Positions 1 to 8,214 of a stretch of 64,000 nt of DNA are shown here, in pieces. The stretch comes from Comamonas fluminis (GTDB lineage Bacteria > Pseudomonadota > Gammaproteobacteria > Burkholderiales > Burkholderiaceae_C): positions 4,477,501-4,541,500 of the forward strand of contig NZ_CP066783.1 in the NCBI RefSeq assembly GCF_019186805.1. The letters are read 5' to 3'. Position 1 is the first letter of the stretch, and each line of letters opens with the position of its first letter. The translations under genes were made by a program, and so were the position numbers. The notes beneath the pieces were generated by a model, which worked only from the letters and a program-made list of their open reading frames with translations, was not told the DNA's origin and searched no databases.

Positions 1-508
1 CCACGCCACGCTCCAGAAAACGACCAGGCCACTCGATATGCTGCTCGAACACTCCATCCTCAAAGGGCTGAGCAGCCAGTGGCAAACCCAGCGCAGTCAC
101 ATCCCAGGTCAGCAGCTGCGCATCTTCGGCAAGGTCAAACTCCAGATGGTTGACGGCATCGCAGGCGTTGTACGCAATCGCCTCCAGCGGTAGCCACTCC
201 AGCCTTGCACCTTGCAACAGCTTCAGCTTTGTGCGCTGCAGTGCCTGCTTGCCATTGCTCTTGTAAAAGCGCGTAGCACCAGGCGTGGTCACCAGCGCGT
301 GCGCGCCTGCTTCGACCTCGACGTCAATGTCGAGTACATCCCCCCCCACCAGCCCACCCGGCGGATGCACCAGCACGTTGTGGCAGATACCCGGGCCTTC
401 TGGGTACAGGCTTTTGAGAATGCGCAGCGGCCCATCATGGGTGAAATGCACCGAAGTCTTATCCGCCTGCAGCGCGTAATTCAGCGCCAGTTTTGCGTGC
501 CATGTCAT
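1..508 (-). CDS. ureD: Urease accessory protein UreD, N-terminal part (runs off window edge)
   Basis: UreD forms the UreDFG scaffold on which nickel is loaded into apo-urease. I translated this frame by hand: 169 residues from an ATG at 508 to the window edge with no stop. Visible family motifs are GGLVGGD (residues 51-57) and TTPGATRFYKS (74-84). A GAGAAAG ribosome site precedes the ATG, and the gene starts 10 bases after urtE ends, so it is very likely the last known cistron of the urt operon. That separates it from the other urease genes, which start at 18,635 on the opposite strand. The C-terminal part (family length roughly 270-290 residues) is outside the window. Confidence 0.9.
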   Translation of the reverse strand, partial: MTWHAKLALNYALQADKTSVHFTHDGPLRILKSLYPEGPGICHNVLVHPPGGLVGGDVLDIDVEVEAGAHALVTTPGATRFYKSNGKQALQRTKLKLLQGARLEWLPLEAIAYNACDAVNHLEFDLAEDAQLLTWDVTALGLPLAAQPFEDGVFEQHIEWPGRFLERGV

Positions 509-518
509 AGCGGCTTTC

Positions 519-1211
519 TCAAATCGCCACCAACGAACGCACGTTCTTCTCCTGCATCTCGCTGCCAGGGCCGGATGCAATCACCTCGCCGCGTTCCATC
601 ACTACGTAGTGGTCGGCCAGTTCTTCGGCAAAGTCGTAGTACTGCTCGCACAGCAAAATCGCCATGTCACCGCGATTGGCCAGCATGCGGATGACGCGGC
701 CGATGTCTTTGATGATGCTGGGCTGAATGCCCTCGGTGGGCTCGTCCAGAATCAGAATTTTGGGCTGAGGCGCCAGCGCACGCGCAATAGCCAGTTGCTG
801 CTGTTGACCACCCGAGAGATCGCCGCCACGGCGGTGCAGCATTTGCTTGAGCACCGGGAACAGCTCGTACAGCTCAGCCGGAATTTTGGTGCGCGCTGAG
901 CAGTAAGACAGCCCCATACGAAGGTTGTCTTCGACCGATAGCCGCGAGAAGATTTCACGCCCCTGGGGTACAAAGCCAATGCCGCTACGTGCACGCTCAT
1001 AGGGCGTGCGCTTCGCAATATCTTTGCCCTGCCATTCAATGCTGCCGCTTTTGATGGGCACTAGGCCCATCAGGCTTTTCAACAAGGTGGTCTTGCCCAC
1101 GCCATTGCGGCCCAGCAGCACCGTGACTTTGCCAATCTCCGCCGTGATGTTCACATCCCGCAGGATGTGCGAGCCGCCGTAGTACTGGTGCAGGTTTTGA
1201 ACTTTAAGCAT
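519..1211 (-). CDS. urtE: Urea ABC transporter ATP-binding protein UrtE
   Basis: One of the two ATPases powering high-affinity urea uptake, related to LivF of branched-chain amino-acid transporters. The 230-residue protein has a Walker A GRNGVGKTT (34-42), Q-loop at 83, signature LSGGQ (132-136) and Walker B ILILDEP (152-158). I chose the ATG at 1211 (MLKVQNLHQYYGG) because GGAG lies just upstream and homologues begin this way; a longer frame opens at 1292 but its extra residues look non-coding. It is followed 10 bases later by ureD. A 183-base gap separates it from urtD, larger than elsewhere in the operon, and holds a repeat copy and a hairpin. Confidence 0.95.
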   Translation of the reverse strand: MLKVQNLHQYYGGSHILRDVNITAEIGKVTVLLGRNGVGKTTLLKSLMGLVPIKSGSIEWQGKDIAKRTPYERARSGIGFVPQGREIFSRLSVEDNLRMGLSYCSARTKIPAELYELFPVLKQMLHRRGGDLSGGQQQQLAIARALAPQPKILILDEPTEGIQPSIIKDIGRVIRMLANRGDMAILLCEQYYDFAEELADHYVVMERGEVIASGPGSEMQEKNVRSLVAI

Positions 1212-1225
1212 TTTTGAACTCCGAC

Positions 1226-1262
1226 GCTTACACATCAAGCGCAAGCAGCTACATTTTTCATA
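1226..1262. repeat. Intergenic repeat copy 1 (ACACATCAAGCGCAAGCAGCTA core)
   Basis: This short AT-flanked core recurs in this window at 5120-5140 (AAGCGCAAGCAGCTATC) and 18,976-19,001 (19 of 22 core bases identical); shorter relatives lie at 25,294-25,320 and 28,448-28,466. All are at gene boundaries. From memory, elements of the type TTTGATAGCTGCTTGCGCTT are frequent in Comamonadaceae genomes. The function is unknown to me. Confidence 0.6.
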
Positions 1263-1365
1263 GTACACATCTGTCGCACAGGCATATCCCAACCCAGGAC
1301 ACCGAGCAAGAGCCGCCCCGCGGCGAAGGTGTCGTCCCCTTTCCGAAGAGAAGGGGGAAGGCGCG

Positions 1366-1388
1366 GAGCCGCCTAGGCGAAGCGGCTC
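1366..1388. other. Perfect 7-bp hairpin in the urtD-urtE spacer
   Basis: GAGCCGC (1366-1372) pairs with GCGGCTC (1382-1388) around a 9-base loop, starting only 7 bases below the urtD stop. No T-run follows on the minus strand, so an intrinsic terminator is unlikely. It may be an mRNA processing or stability element that lowers urtE-ureD output relative to urtABCD. Confidence 0.4.
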
Positions 1389-1394
1389 AGAGGG

Positions 1395-2270
1395 TTAACG
1401 TCCCAGATACACCTCAATCACCCGCTCATCCGCCTGCACCTGCGCCAGCGTTCCCTCGGCCAGCACCGATCCATCGCACAGCACGGTGACCTTTTCGCTG
1501 ATGGTGTCGATAAAGCTCATGTCGTGCTCCACCACCATCAGCGAATGCTTGCCTTTGAGGCTCAGAAACAGCTCGGCCGTGCGCACGGTTTCTTCATCGG
1601 TCATGCCAGCCACGGGTTCGTCGAGCAGCAGCAGCTTGGGCTCTTGCACCAGCAGCATTCCGATCTCCAGCCATTGCTTCTGGCCGTGGCTCAGCAAGCC
1701 TGCCTGCCGCGTCACACTGCCGGCCAGGTGAATGGTGTGCAGCACCTCAGCGATGCGGTCCTTTTGCGCGCCGCTGAGCTTGAACAGCATGGAGGCCGCG
1801 ATGCCCTTGTGCGTCTTGAGCGCCAGCTCCAGGTTTTCGAACACACTGAGCTCCTCGAACACCGTGGGCTTCTGGAACTTGCGGCCAATGCCCATGGCGG
1901 CAATCTCGGGCTCCTTGTAGCGCAGCAGATCAATGGTGGAGCCAAAGAACACTGTGCCGCTGTCGGGCCGCGTCTTGCCGGTGATGATGTCCATCATCGT
2001 GGTCTTGCCCGCGCCGTTGGGGCCAATGATGCAGCGCAGCTCGCCGGGTGCGATATCGAGATTCAAGCCGTTGATGGCCTTGAAGCCGTCAAAGCTCACA
2101 TGCACGTCTTCGAGGTAAAGAATGCGGCCATGGGTCACATCTACTTCACCCGCTATCACAGGGCGCGCCAAACTGGCGCTGCGGCCACCCGATTCGGTGT
2201 GCAGCGCGGCTTCGCGCAGTTGATAGTCGGCCAGGCGCTGCGCGCCTTCCTGCATCAGATCCGGGGTCAT
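1395..2270 (-). CDS. urtD: Urea ABC transporter ATP-binding protein UrtD
   Basis: Second ATPase of the urea importer (LivG-like), 291 residues. Walker A GPNGAGKTT is at 83-91; an LSHGQ signature and a LLLLDEP Walker B follow at roughly 187 and 205. About 50 residues precede the start of the ATPase fold, a longer N-terminal extension than in LivG but usual for UrtD. The start overlaps the urtC stop by four bases (ATGA), which indicates translational coupling and supports this start codon. ATP hydrolysis at the UrtD/UrtE dimer drives urea through UrtB-UrtC. Confidence 0.95.
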   Translation of the reverse strand: MTPDLMQEGAQRLADYQLREAALHTESGGRSASLARPVIAGEVDVTHGRILYLEDVHVSFDGFKAINGLNLDIAPGELRCIIGPNGAGKTTMMDIITGKTRPDSGTVFFGSTIDLLRYKEPEIAAMGIGRKFQKPTVFEELSVFENLELALKTHKGIAASMLFKLSGAQKDRIAEVLHTIHLAGSVTRQAGLLSHGQKQWLEIGMLLVQEPKLLLLDEPVAGMTDEETVRTAELFLSLKGKHSLMVVEHDMSFIDTISEKVTVLCDGSVLAEGTLAQVQADERVIEVYLGR

Positions 2271-3463
2271 GCGCGGGCTCCTTTCAAGGCAGCGGTGGCA
2301 CCGCCCTCTTGCGTCATGGATTCGCCAACGGGGCTATGCACGGTTTTCGACTGAGCCTTGCGTTTTTCGCGCCAAGCGTGAAGCTGCTGCGGCAAGCGAA
2401 TTAGGCCACCGGGCATGAACAGGGTCACGATGATGAACAGCGCGCCCAGCACATACAGCCAGTATTCGGGTGCAGCCACGGTGAGCCAACTTTTGCCCCC
2501 ATTGACAGCAAACGCACCCATGATGGGGCCGACCAGTGAAGCACGACCTCCCACGGCCGTCCACACAGCCATTTCGATGGAATTGCCCACGCTCATTTCG
2601 CTGGGGTTGATGATGCCCACCTGCGGCACATAGAGAGCGCCGGCCAGACCGCACATCATGGCCGAGATGACCCAGATCGACAGCTTGTAAGGCAGCGGGT
2701 TGTAGCCGCAAAACATGGTGCGCGTTTCCGCATCACGCACGGCCTGCAGCACACGGCCGTATTTGCTGCGCACCAACCAGCGCGAAAACAGAAAGCAGCC
2801 CAGTAGCGCCAGCCCCGACAGCGCAAACAGCAGCACATGCATGGTTTGCGTGTTCAGCGAAAAGCCAAGCAGCGTCTTGAAACCCGTGAAGCCATTGTTG
2901 CCGCCAAAGCCCGTCTCATTGCGAAAGAACAGCAGCATGGCGGCATAGGTCAGCGCCTGGGTGATGATGGAGAAATACACACCCTTGATACGCGAGCGGA
3001 AGGCGAAATACCCAAACAGCCCGCCAATCAAACCCGGCACCAGAAACACCAGAACCACAGTGGCAACAAAGCTGCCGGACAGGGCCCAGTGCCATGGCAA
3101 CGTTTTCCAGTCCAGAAAGCCCATGAAAGCTGGCAATGCATCGGGGCCTGCGGCCTCGCGCATCAGGTACATGCCCATCACATAGCCGCCCAGCGCAAAG
3201 AACAGGCCGTGCCCCAGGCTCAGAATGCCGGTGTAGCCCCAGATCAGGTCAATGGCCAGCGCACAGATGGCGTAGCACATGAACTTGCCCAGCAGGCCCA
3301 CCATGTAGTCCGACAGATGCAGCGCGCTGCTTTCAGGCAACCACAGATTGAGCGCGGGAGCGACGGCGCAAATGACGATCAACGTCAACAGAAATGCTGT
3401 CCAGCCTTTGCCGCTAAGCAAGCGCTCTGGCGCAGGAAGTTGAAGCGTGGGATTTGTAGTCAT
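2267..3463 (-). CDS. urtC: Urea ABC transporter permease UrtC
   Basis: Inner-membrane permease (LivM-type), 398 residues with about ten hydrophobic segments. It pairs with UrtB to form the urea channel. Family features include LGHGLFFALGGY near residue 105 and a GLAGALY segment in the second half. It starts three bases after the urtB stop and overlaps urtD. The final 40 residues are hydrophilic and Lys/Ala-rich, as in other UrtC proteins. No abnormality was seen. Confidence 0.95.
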   Translation of the reverse strand: MTTNPTLQLPAPERLLSGKGWTAFLLTLIVICAVAPALNLWLPESSALHLSDYMVGLLGKFMCYAICALAIDLIWGYTGILSLGHGLFFALGGYVMGMYLMREAAGPDALPAFMGFLDWKTLPWHWALSGSFVATVVLVFLVPGLIGGLFGYFAFRSRIKGVYFSIITQALTYAAMLLFFRNETGFGGNNGFTGFKTLLGFSLNTQTMHVLLFALSGLALLGCFLFSRWLVRSKYGRVLQAVRDAETRTMFCGYNPLPYKLSIWVISAMMCGLAGALYVPQVGIINPSEMSVGNSIEMAVWTAVGGRASLVGPIMGAFAVNGGKSWLTVAAPEYWLYVLGALFIIVTLFMPGGLIRLPQQLHAWREKRKAQSKTVHSPVGESMTQEGGATAALKGARA

Positions 3464-3466
3464 AGG

Positions 3467-5080
3467 TCAGGCTTCCGCGCTGCGACCTTTCAGGGCGAAG
3501 ATTCCCTGCGGACGCTTTTGAATAAACACCACGATGAACAGCAGCACGGCAATCTTGGCCAGTACAGCGCCCGTCCAGCCTTCGAGCAGCTTGGACAGCA
3601 CACCCAGGCCCAGCGCCGCATAAACCGTGCCCGCGAGCTGACCCACGCCACCCAGCACCACCACCAGAAAACTGTCCACGATGTAGTTCTGCCCCAGATC
3701 CGGGCCCACATTGCCGATCTGACTCAGGGCGCAACCTGCAAGCCCTGCAATGCCAGAGCCCAGCGCAAATGCATAGGTGTCGGTACGTGCCGTGTTAACC
3801 CCCACGCAGGAAGCCATGGCGCGGTTTTGCGTGACGCCGCGCACAAACAGGCCCAGCCGCGTTCTGGCAATCATGAAGGCCACGCCTGCCAGCACGGCGA
3901 ACGCAAACACGATGATGGCGATGCGGTTGTATGGCAGCGTGAGATTGGGCAGCAGCGCAACGCCGCCGCTCATCCAGCTGGGGTTTTCCACGCCCACGTT
4001 CTGCGCGCCAAACAGGCTGCGCACGGTTTGCTGCAACACCAGACTGATGCCGAAGGTGGCCAGCAAAGTCTCCAGCGGGCGACCGTAGAGGAAGCGAATC
4101 ACGCCGCGCTCCAGAATCACCCCAACCAGTGCCGCGGCCAGAAAGGCGACAGGAATCGCCACCACCAGATACCAGCCAAAAACTGCCTCTGGCACAAAGC
4201 GCTGAAACAGCAGTTGCACCACATACGTGGCATAGGCGCCGATCATGATCAGCTCGCCATGGGCCATATTGATCACGCCCATCAAACCATAGGTGATGGC
4301 CAACCCCAGCGCAGCCAGCAGCAACACCGAGCCCAGACTGATGCCGCTGAAAATGGCGCCCAGCCTGTCGCCCCAGGCCAGGCCATCGGCAATACTGGCC
4401 AGTGCCGTCTTGATGGCTTTTTGCACGCCAGGGTCGGTCTCTTCGGACAGGCGCTGGTTCAGCAGAAGCTGTGTCTCCGGCGTCTGCTGATGCGAGAGCT
4501 GCTCCACCGCCTTCAGGCGCTGGGGCACATCGTCACTGCCCAGCAGGCTCGCCGCCATGCTGCGCTCCAGCAGGGCCTTGACCTGTTCATCTTTCTCGGT
4601 GGAAAGCGCTTTTTCCAGCAAAGGCAAACGCGATGCATCCGGCTCCAAAGCCAGTTGCTCTGCGGCTTTGCGGCGGGCCTGCACATCGCTGCTGCCCAGC
4701 GCCAGCGCGGCCTGTGCCGTGTCGATCACGGAGCGCAGATAGTTATTGCTGACCACTTCCTCGGCATCCGCAGGAAGTGTGACGGGCTGACCTGTCACCG
4801 GGTCGGTCGCCGCATCGCCACGCATCACATAGACCTTGCCCTGAGACACGCGCACCTCATCGCCGGAAAGGGCGCTGAGATATGCCGCCAGGCGGCCACC
4901 ATCGGCCTGTGCATCCGGCGCCAGCACGGCCTGCTTGATGGCCAGCGCGCGTTGCTCTGCGTCATCTGCAGCAGCCATGGCATAGGCCTGTTCAGTTGTC
5001 AGTGCGTGACTGGCAAAGCTCATCAATGAGCCCAGCCCGGCGGCCAATGCCAGCTTCCATGACTTGCGCAGTATGTTCAT
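3467..5080 (-). CDS. urtB: Urea ABC transporter permease UrtB
   Basis: Inner-membrane permease (LivH-type), 537 residues. UrtB is much longer than LivH because a periplasmic N-terminal domain precedes the channel. Here a signal peptide (1-26, ending in SFASHA) is followed by a helical region with repeated RRKAAEQLALE/QRLKAVEQL-type segments resembling HEAT repeats (about 60-240). The permease follows from about 270, with NMAHGELIMIGAY. I chose the ATG at 5080 because the signal peptide begins there; the open frame extends to 5128. It lies 107 bases below urtA, the gap holding a copy of the intergenic repeat. Confidence 0.93.
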   Translation of the reverse strand: MNILRKSWKLALAAGLGSLMSFASHALTTEQAYAMAAADDAEQRALAIKQAVLAPDAQADGGRLAAYLSALSGDEVRVSQGKVYVMRGDAATDPVTGQPVTLPADAEEVVSNNYLRSVIDTAQAALALGSSDVQARRKAAEQLALEPDASRLPLLEKALSTEKDEQVKALLERSMAASLLGSDDVPQRLKAVEQLSHQQTPETQLLLNQRLSEETDPGVQKAIKTALASIADGLAWGDRLGAIFSGISLGSVLLLAALGLAITYGLMGVINMAHGELIMIGAYATYVVQLLFQRFVPEAVFGWYLVVAIPVAFLAAALVGVILERGVIRFLYGRPLETLLATFGISLVLQQTVRSLFGAQNVGVENPSWMSGGVALLPNLTLPYNRIAIIVFAFAVLAGVAFMIARTRLGLFVRGVTQNRAMASCVGVNTARTDTYAFALGSGIAGLAGCALSQIGNVGPDLGQNYIVDSFLVVVLGGVGQLAGTVYAALGLGVLSKLLEGWTGAVLAKIAVLLFIVVFIQKRPQGIFALKGRSAEA

Positions 5081-5119
5081 AAGGAATCTCGGATATCTAA
5101 CGCGGAAGCCCTTGCCAAT

Positions 5120-5140
5120 AAAGCGCAAGCAGCTATCTTT
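5120..5140. repeat. Intergenic repeat copy 2 (AAGCGCAAGCAGCTATC)
   Basis: Same core as the copies at 1226-1262 and 18,976-19,001. It lies between urtA and urtB, upstream of the urtB start, in the same plus-strand orientation as the copy above urtE. Confidence 0.6.
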
Positions 5141-5187
5141 TCAGGACTGGAGAGCCCACCAGACCTCTCCAGCCCATGGGCGGTGAA

Positions 5188-6456
5188 TCAGGAGCTTTTG
5201 CCGTTAGGCTCGTCCTTTTTCTTGTCATTGCCTTCGATGAACGGGCTCCATGGCTGAGCCTTGATCGGGCCCTTGGTCTTCCACACCACGCTGAACTGGC
5301 CATCGGCCTTGATCTCGCCCACCATCACCGGCTTGTGCAGGTGGTGGTTCTTCTCATCCATCTTCACGGTGAAGCCATCAGGCGCCACAAAGGTCTGGCC
5401 CGCCATGGCGGCAATCACCTTGTCGGTGTCCGTGCTCTTGGCTTTTTCCACGGCCTGCTTCCACATATGAATGCCAATCCAGGTGGCTTCCATCGGGTCG
5501 TTGGTCAGTGGTTTGTCTTTGTGGCCTGCAATGTTCTTGGCCTTGGCGTAATCACTCCACTGCTTGATGAAAGCGCTGTTGGTGGGGTTCTTCACGCTCA
5601 TGAAGTAGTTCCACGCCGCCAGATGGCCGACCAGTGGCTTGGTGTCCACGCCGCGCAGTTCTTCCTCGCCCACGCTGAAGGCCACCACGGGCACATCCTT
5701 GGCCTTCAAACCGGCGTTGCCCAGCTCTTTGTAGAAGGGCACGTTGGAGTCGCCGTTGATGGTGGAAATCACCGCCGTCTTGCCGCCGGTAGAGAACTTC
5801 TTCACATCGGCCACGATGGTCTGGTAATCGCTGTGACCGAAGGGGGTGTAGGTTTCCATGATGTCGGAATCCTTCACACCCTTGGACTTGAGGAAGGCAC
5901 GCAGAATCTTGTTGGTGGTGCGCGGGTACACATAGTCGGTACCCAACAGTACAAAGCGCTTGGCAGCACCACCTTCCTTGCTCATCAGATATTCAACGGC
6001 CGGAATGGCTTGCTGGTTGGGCGCAGCACCCGTGTAGAACACGTTCTTGGAAAGCTCCTCACCCTCGTATTGCACGGGATAGAACAACAGGCCGTTGTTC
6101 TGCTCGAACACCGGCAACACGGACTTGCGCGAGACGCTGGTCCAGCAGCCGAACACCACAGCCACCTTGTCCTGGGTGATCAACTGCTTGGCCTTTTCGG
6201 CAAACAGCGGCCAGTTGGAAGCAGGGTCCACCACCACGGGCTCCAGCTTCTTGCCCAGCACGCCGCCCTTGGCGTTGATGTCGTCAATCGCCATCAGCAC
6301 CGTATCCTTGAGCACAGTCTCGGAGATGGCCATGGTGCCCGAGAGGCTGTGCAGCACGCCCACCTTGATGGTGTCTGCAGCCAGCACCTGCGAGCACAGT
6401 CCAAGGCCCAATGCCATGGATGCAGCCAGAGTAGTTAGAGTTCCGCGACGATTCAT
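5188..6456 (-). CDS. urtA: Urea ABC transporter substrate-binding protein UrtA
   Basis: Periplasmic urea-binding protein (LivJ-like fold), 422 residues. The signal peptide spans residues 1-26, ending in CSQVLA. The mature protein begins with DTIKVGVLHSLSGTMAISE, the conserved UrtA opening. I chose the ATG at 6456 over a longer frame to 6564 because GGGAG precedes it and the signal peptide starts there; the upstream extension would also run through the sigma-54 promoter. It is the first gene of the urt operon and the one directly behind the nitrogen-type promoter at 6509-6525, so expression is expected under nitrogen limitation. Confidence 0.96.
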   Translation of the reverse strand: MNRRGTLTTLAASMALGLGLCSQVLAADTIKVGVLHSLSGTMAISETVLKDTVLMAIDDINAKGGVLGKKLEPVVVDPASNWPLFAEKAKQLITQDKVAVVFGCWTSVSRKSVLPVFEQNNGLLFYPVQYEGEELSKNVFYTGAAPNQQAIPAVEYLMSKEGGAAKRFVLLGTDYVYPRTTNKILRAFLKSKGVKDSDIMETYTPFGHSDYQTIVADVKKFSTGGKTAVISTINGDSNVPFYKELGNAGLKAKDVPVVAFSVGEEELRGVDTKPLVGHLAAWNYFMSVKNPTNSAFIKQWSDYAKAKNIAGHKDKPLTNDPMEATWIGIHMWKQAVEKAKSTDTDKVIAAMAGQTFVAPDGFTVKMDEKNHHLHKPVMVGEIKADGQFSVVWKTKGPIKAQPWSPFIEGNDKKKDEPNGKSS

Positions 6457-6508
6457 TTCAGCACTCCCAGGAGGGTTTGTTCGATCACATTGACCGCAAA
6501 ACCTCAAC

Positions 6509-6525
6509 TGCAAGGACCGTGCCAA
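6509..6525 (-). promoter_or_regulatory. Sigma-54 (RpoN) promoter for the urt operon
   Basis: The minus strand reads TTGGCACGGTCCTTGCA, which matches the consensus YTGGCACG-N4-TTGCW at every defined position, with GG and GC exactly 10 bases apart. Predicted transcription start is about 6498, giving a leader of about 42 bases before urtA. Sigma-54 promoters need an activator; the likely one is NtrC. Confidence 0.85.
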
Positions 6526-6631
6526 ACCTGATTTGCAGAGGAGCACCGCCAAGAACCGGTGCAAGGCGCTGCCGATTTTTCCTCTTCGGTCAGCTCAATC
6601 GGCAATCACGCGAGCATAGAAATGCGCAGAT

Positions 6632-6648
6632 AGCACCATTTCAGTGCA
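6632..6648. promoter_or_regulatory. NtrC-type enhancer site upstream of urtA
   Basis: AGCACCATTTCAGTGCA matches 11 of the 14 defined positions of TGCACCA-N3-TGGTGCA, including both GCAC/GTGC cores. It is centred about 142 bases upstream of the predicted start, a normal distance for an NtrC enhancer. A poorer inverted GCACC/GGTGC pair with a 10-base spacer lies at 6543-6562. Confidence 0.6.
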
Positions 6649-6726
6649 AAACACTCCATCAGCATGAGTCTTGAGCTATGCGAGTGCATGGCAGCGGAGT
6701 AAACGGGATCTCATGCACCGGGGGTC

Positions 6727-8127
6727 TTACGCAACCCCAGCTGCCTTCACACAAGCCGGAAGCGCCGCACTGCGCAGCTTGCCCGGATTGAGCAGATTGA
6801 AAGGGTCCATCTCGGCCTTGGTTTGCAGCAATGCAGGGTCAAGCTGATTGTTGACCTTGCCATCTTCGACCACATAGACATGCGGATTGTTGATTTGCAC
6901 TCCATGCTTGCGATAGATGTCCATGATGGCGTTCAGGCGCTCTGGCGTGGTGAAACGCACCAACTCCAAGCCGCTGCAGTTGAATTGCCCCTCCTTGGTG
7001 CGCAAAAACTCCAGGTGAAACAGCACCTCATCGCCCAACTCGCTGCGCAGCGCCTGCAACTGCTCGGCAAAACGACCAGGGACATAGCCGGTTTGCAGAT
7101 AGGTCAAGCTCTTATCAAGCTTGAGCGCATGCAAGGTGGTGTGATTCCAGCAATATTCAATCAGCGATTTATAGCCGGACACGGCCTGCTCTGCAGGCCA
7201 TTTGCCACGCTCGCAATAGCTCAGCGTGCCGCCGTGCCTCTCCACCAGCAGTTGCATGGCTTCTTCGGCTTCTGGTGCCACCAGCACGATGACAGCGTGG
7301 CAATCCTTGGGCAGATGCTCGGCCAGGCTGGTGAAGTACGCAGGAATCGGCGCTGCCATCAGGCTTAGCTCTTTTTTGCGAATGCCAGGTGCATTGCCAA
7401 TCTGCTGCGCAAACGCCAGCGCACCATCAAAGTCGGTGAAGGTCGCAATGCATTCTGTCCAATTGGTGGCCTCGGTCAGCGCCACTTCAATCTCCAGCAC
7501 AATGCCAGTTGTGCCGTAGGTATGGTGCAAAAGCATGGCGTCAGCACCGCGCAGCTCCAGAATGCGCGGCTCGGACTCTACGGTCATCACACGCACGGCC
7601 AGCACATTGCCCGGCGCAGCCAGAGGACCGTAGGTGATGGAGCCAGCTCCGCCAAAGCCGCCGCCGAACAAACCACCCAAAGTGGCACTGCGATAAGTGG
7701 ATGGCAGCCAACGTAGTTCCTGGCCGCGGGCTCTCGCCAATTGGTCAAAATCTGCCAAACGTATGCCAGCCTGCGCCCGTCCCACACTGCCGCGTACCCA
7801 GCACAGGCTGTTGTAGCCACTTAAATCCAGTATCACTCCGCCATGCAAAGGTGTGCTTTGGCCATAGTTGCCTGTACCGCTGCCGCGCACAGTGAGGGGA
7901 ATGCCTTGGCGTGCGCAATGGGCAACAACATCCGCAATCTCGGCCTCGGTACGCGGGCGCACGGCGATATCACCACGCTTGCCATGCAATGCTTCTTTGA
8001 GCACCGGACTGAACCACGAAAAGTCTTGCGAGAGACGAGAGACTTTCATGCTGTCGGTAATCCAGTCCAGCGCTGGCAGAGCGCTTGGCAGTTGGCTGCT
8101 GGTTTGGGCAATCAGATGGCTTGTCAT
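6727..8127 (-). CDS. FAD-linked oxidase/dehydrogenase (PCMH-type FAD domain)
   Basis: A 466-residue flavoprotein of the GlcD-like family. The FAD-binding half includes RGSGTGNYGQSTPLHGG (about 102-118), a conserved LGGLFGGGFGGAGS stretch (about 168-181) and YGTTGIVLEIE. The C-terminal half is the substrate and cap domain. No signal peptide or membrane segment is seen, so it is cytosolic. It is the last gene of the nine-gene minus-strand operon that starts at 14,595, 87 bases below the permease gene. I infer it oxidises the imported heterocycle or one of its intermediates. The substrate cannot be read from the sequence. Confidence 0.75.
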   Translation of the reverse strand: MTSHLIAQTSSQLPSALPALDWITDSMKVSRLSQDFSWFSPVLKEALHGKRGDIAVRPRTEAEIADVVAHCARQGIPLTVRGSGTGNYGQSTPLHGGVILDLSGYNSLCWVRGSVGRAQAGIRLADFDQLARARGQELRWLPSTYRSATLGGLFGGGFGGAGSITYGPLAAPGNVLAVRVMTVESEPRILELRGADAMLLHHTYGTTGIVLEIEVALTEATNWTECIATFTDFDGALAFAQQIGNAPGIRKKELSLMAAPIPAYFTSLAEHLPKDCHAVIVLVAPEAEEAMQLLVERHGGTLSYCERGKWPAEQAVSGYKSLIEYCWNHTTLHALKLDKSLTYLQTGYVPGRFAEQLQALRSELGDEVLFHLEFLRTKEGQFNCSGLELVRFTTPERLNAIMDIYRKHGVQINNPHVYVVEDGKVNNQLDPALLQTKAEMDPFNLLNPGKLRSAALPACVKAAGVA

Positions 8128-8214
8128 GGGATATTTCTCAAAATTTTGGATGAATTAAGCCCCATGTCTATCAATTAATTGGACATGTTGCTATCAAAAC
8201 TGATGTTTCAGAAC

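Noticed and set aside
2837..5029. 730-codon open frame on the plus strand opposite urtB/urtC
   Set aside because: Composition is His/Gln/Arg-rich as expected for the reverse frame of a GC-rich membrane-protein gene, and the minus-strand genes are unambiguous urt genes.
6543..6562. Inverted GCACC/GGTGC pair near urtA as a second NtrC site
   Set aside because: The spacer is 10 bases instead of 5, and the site would overlap the promoter-proximal region; left as a weak candidate only.
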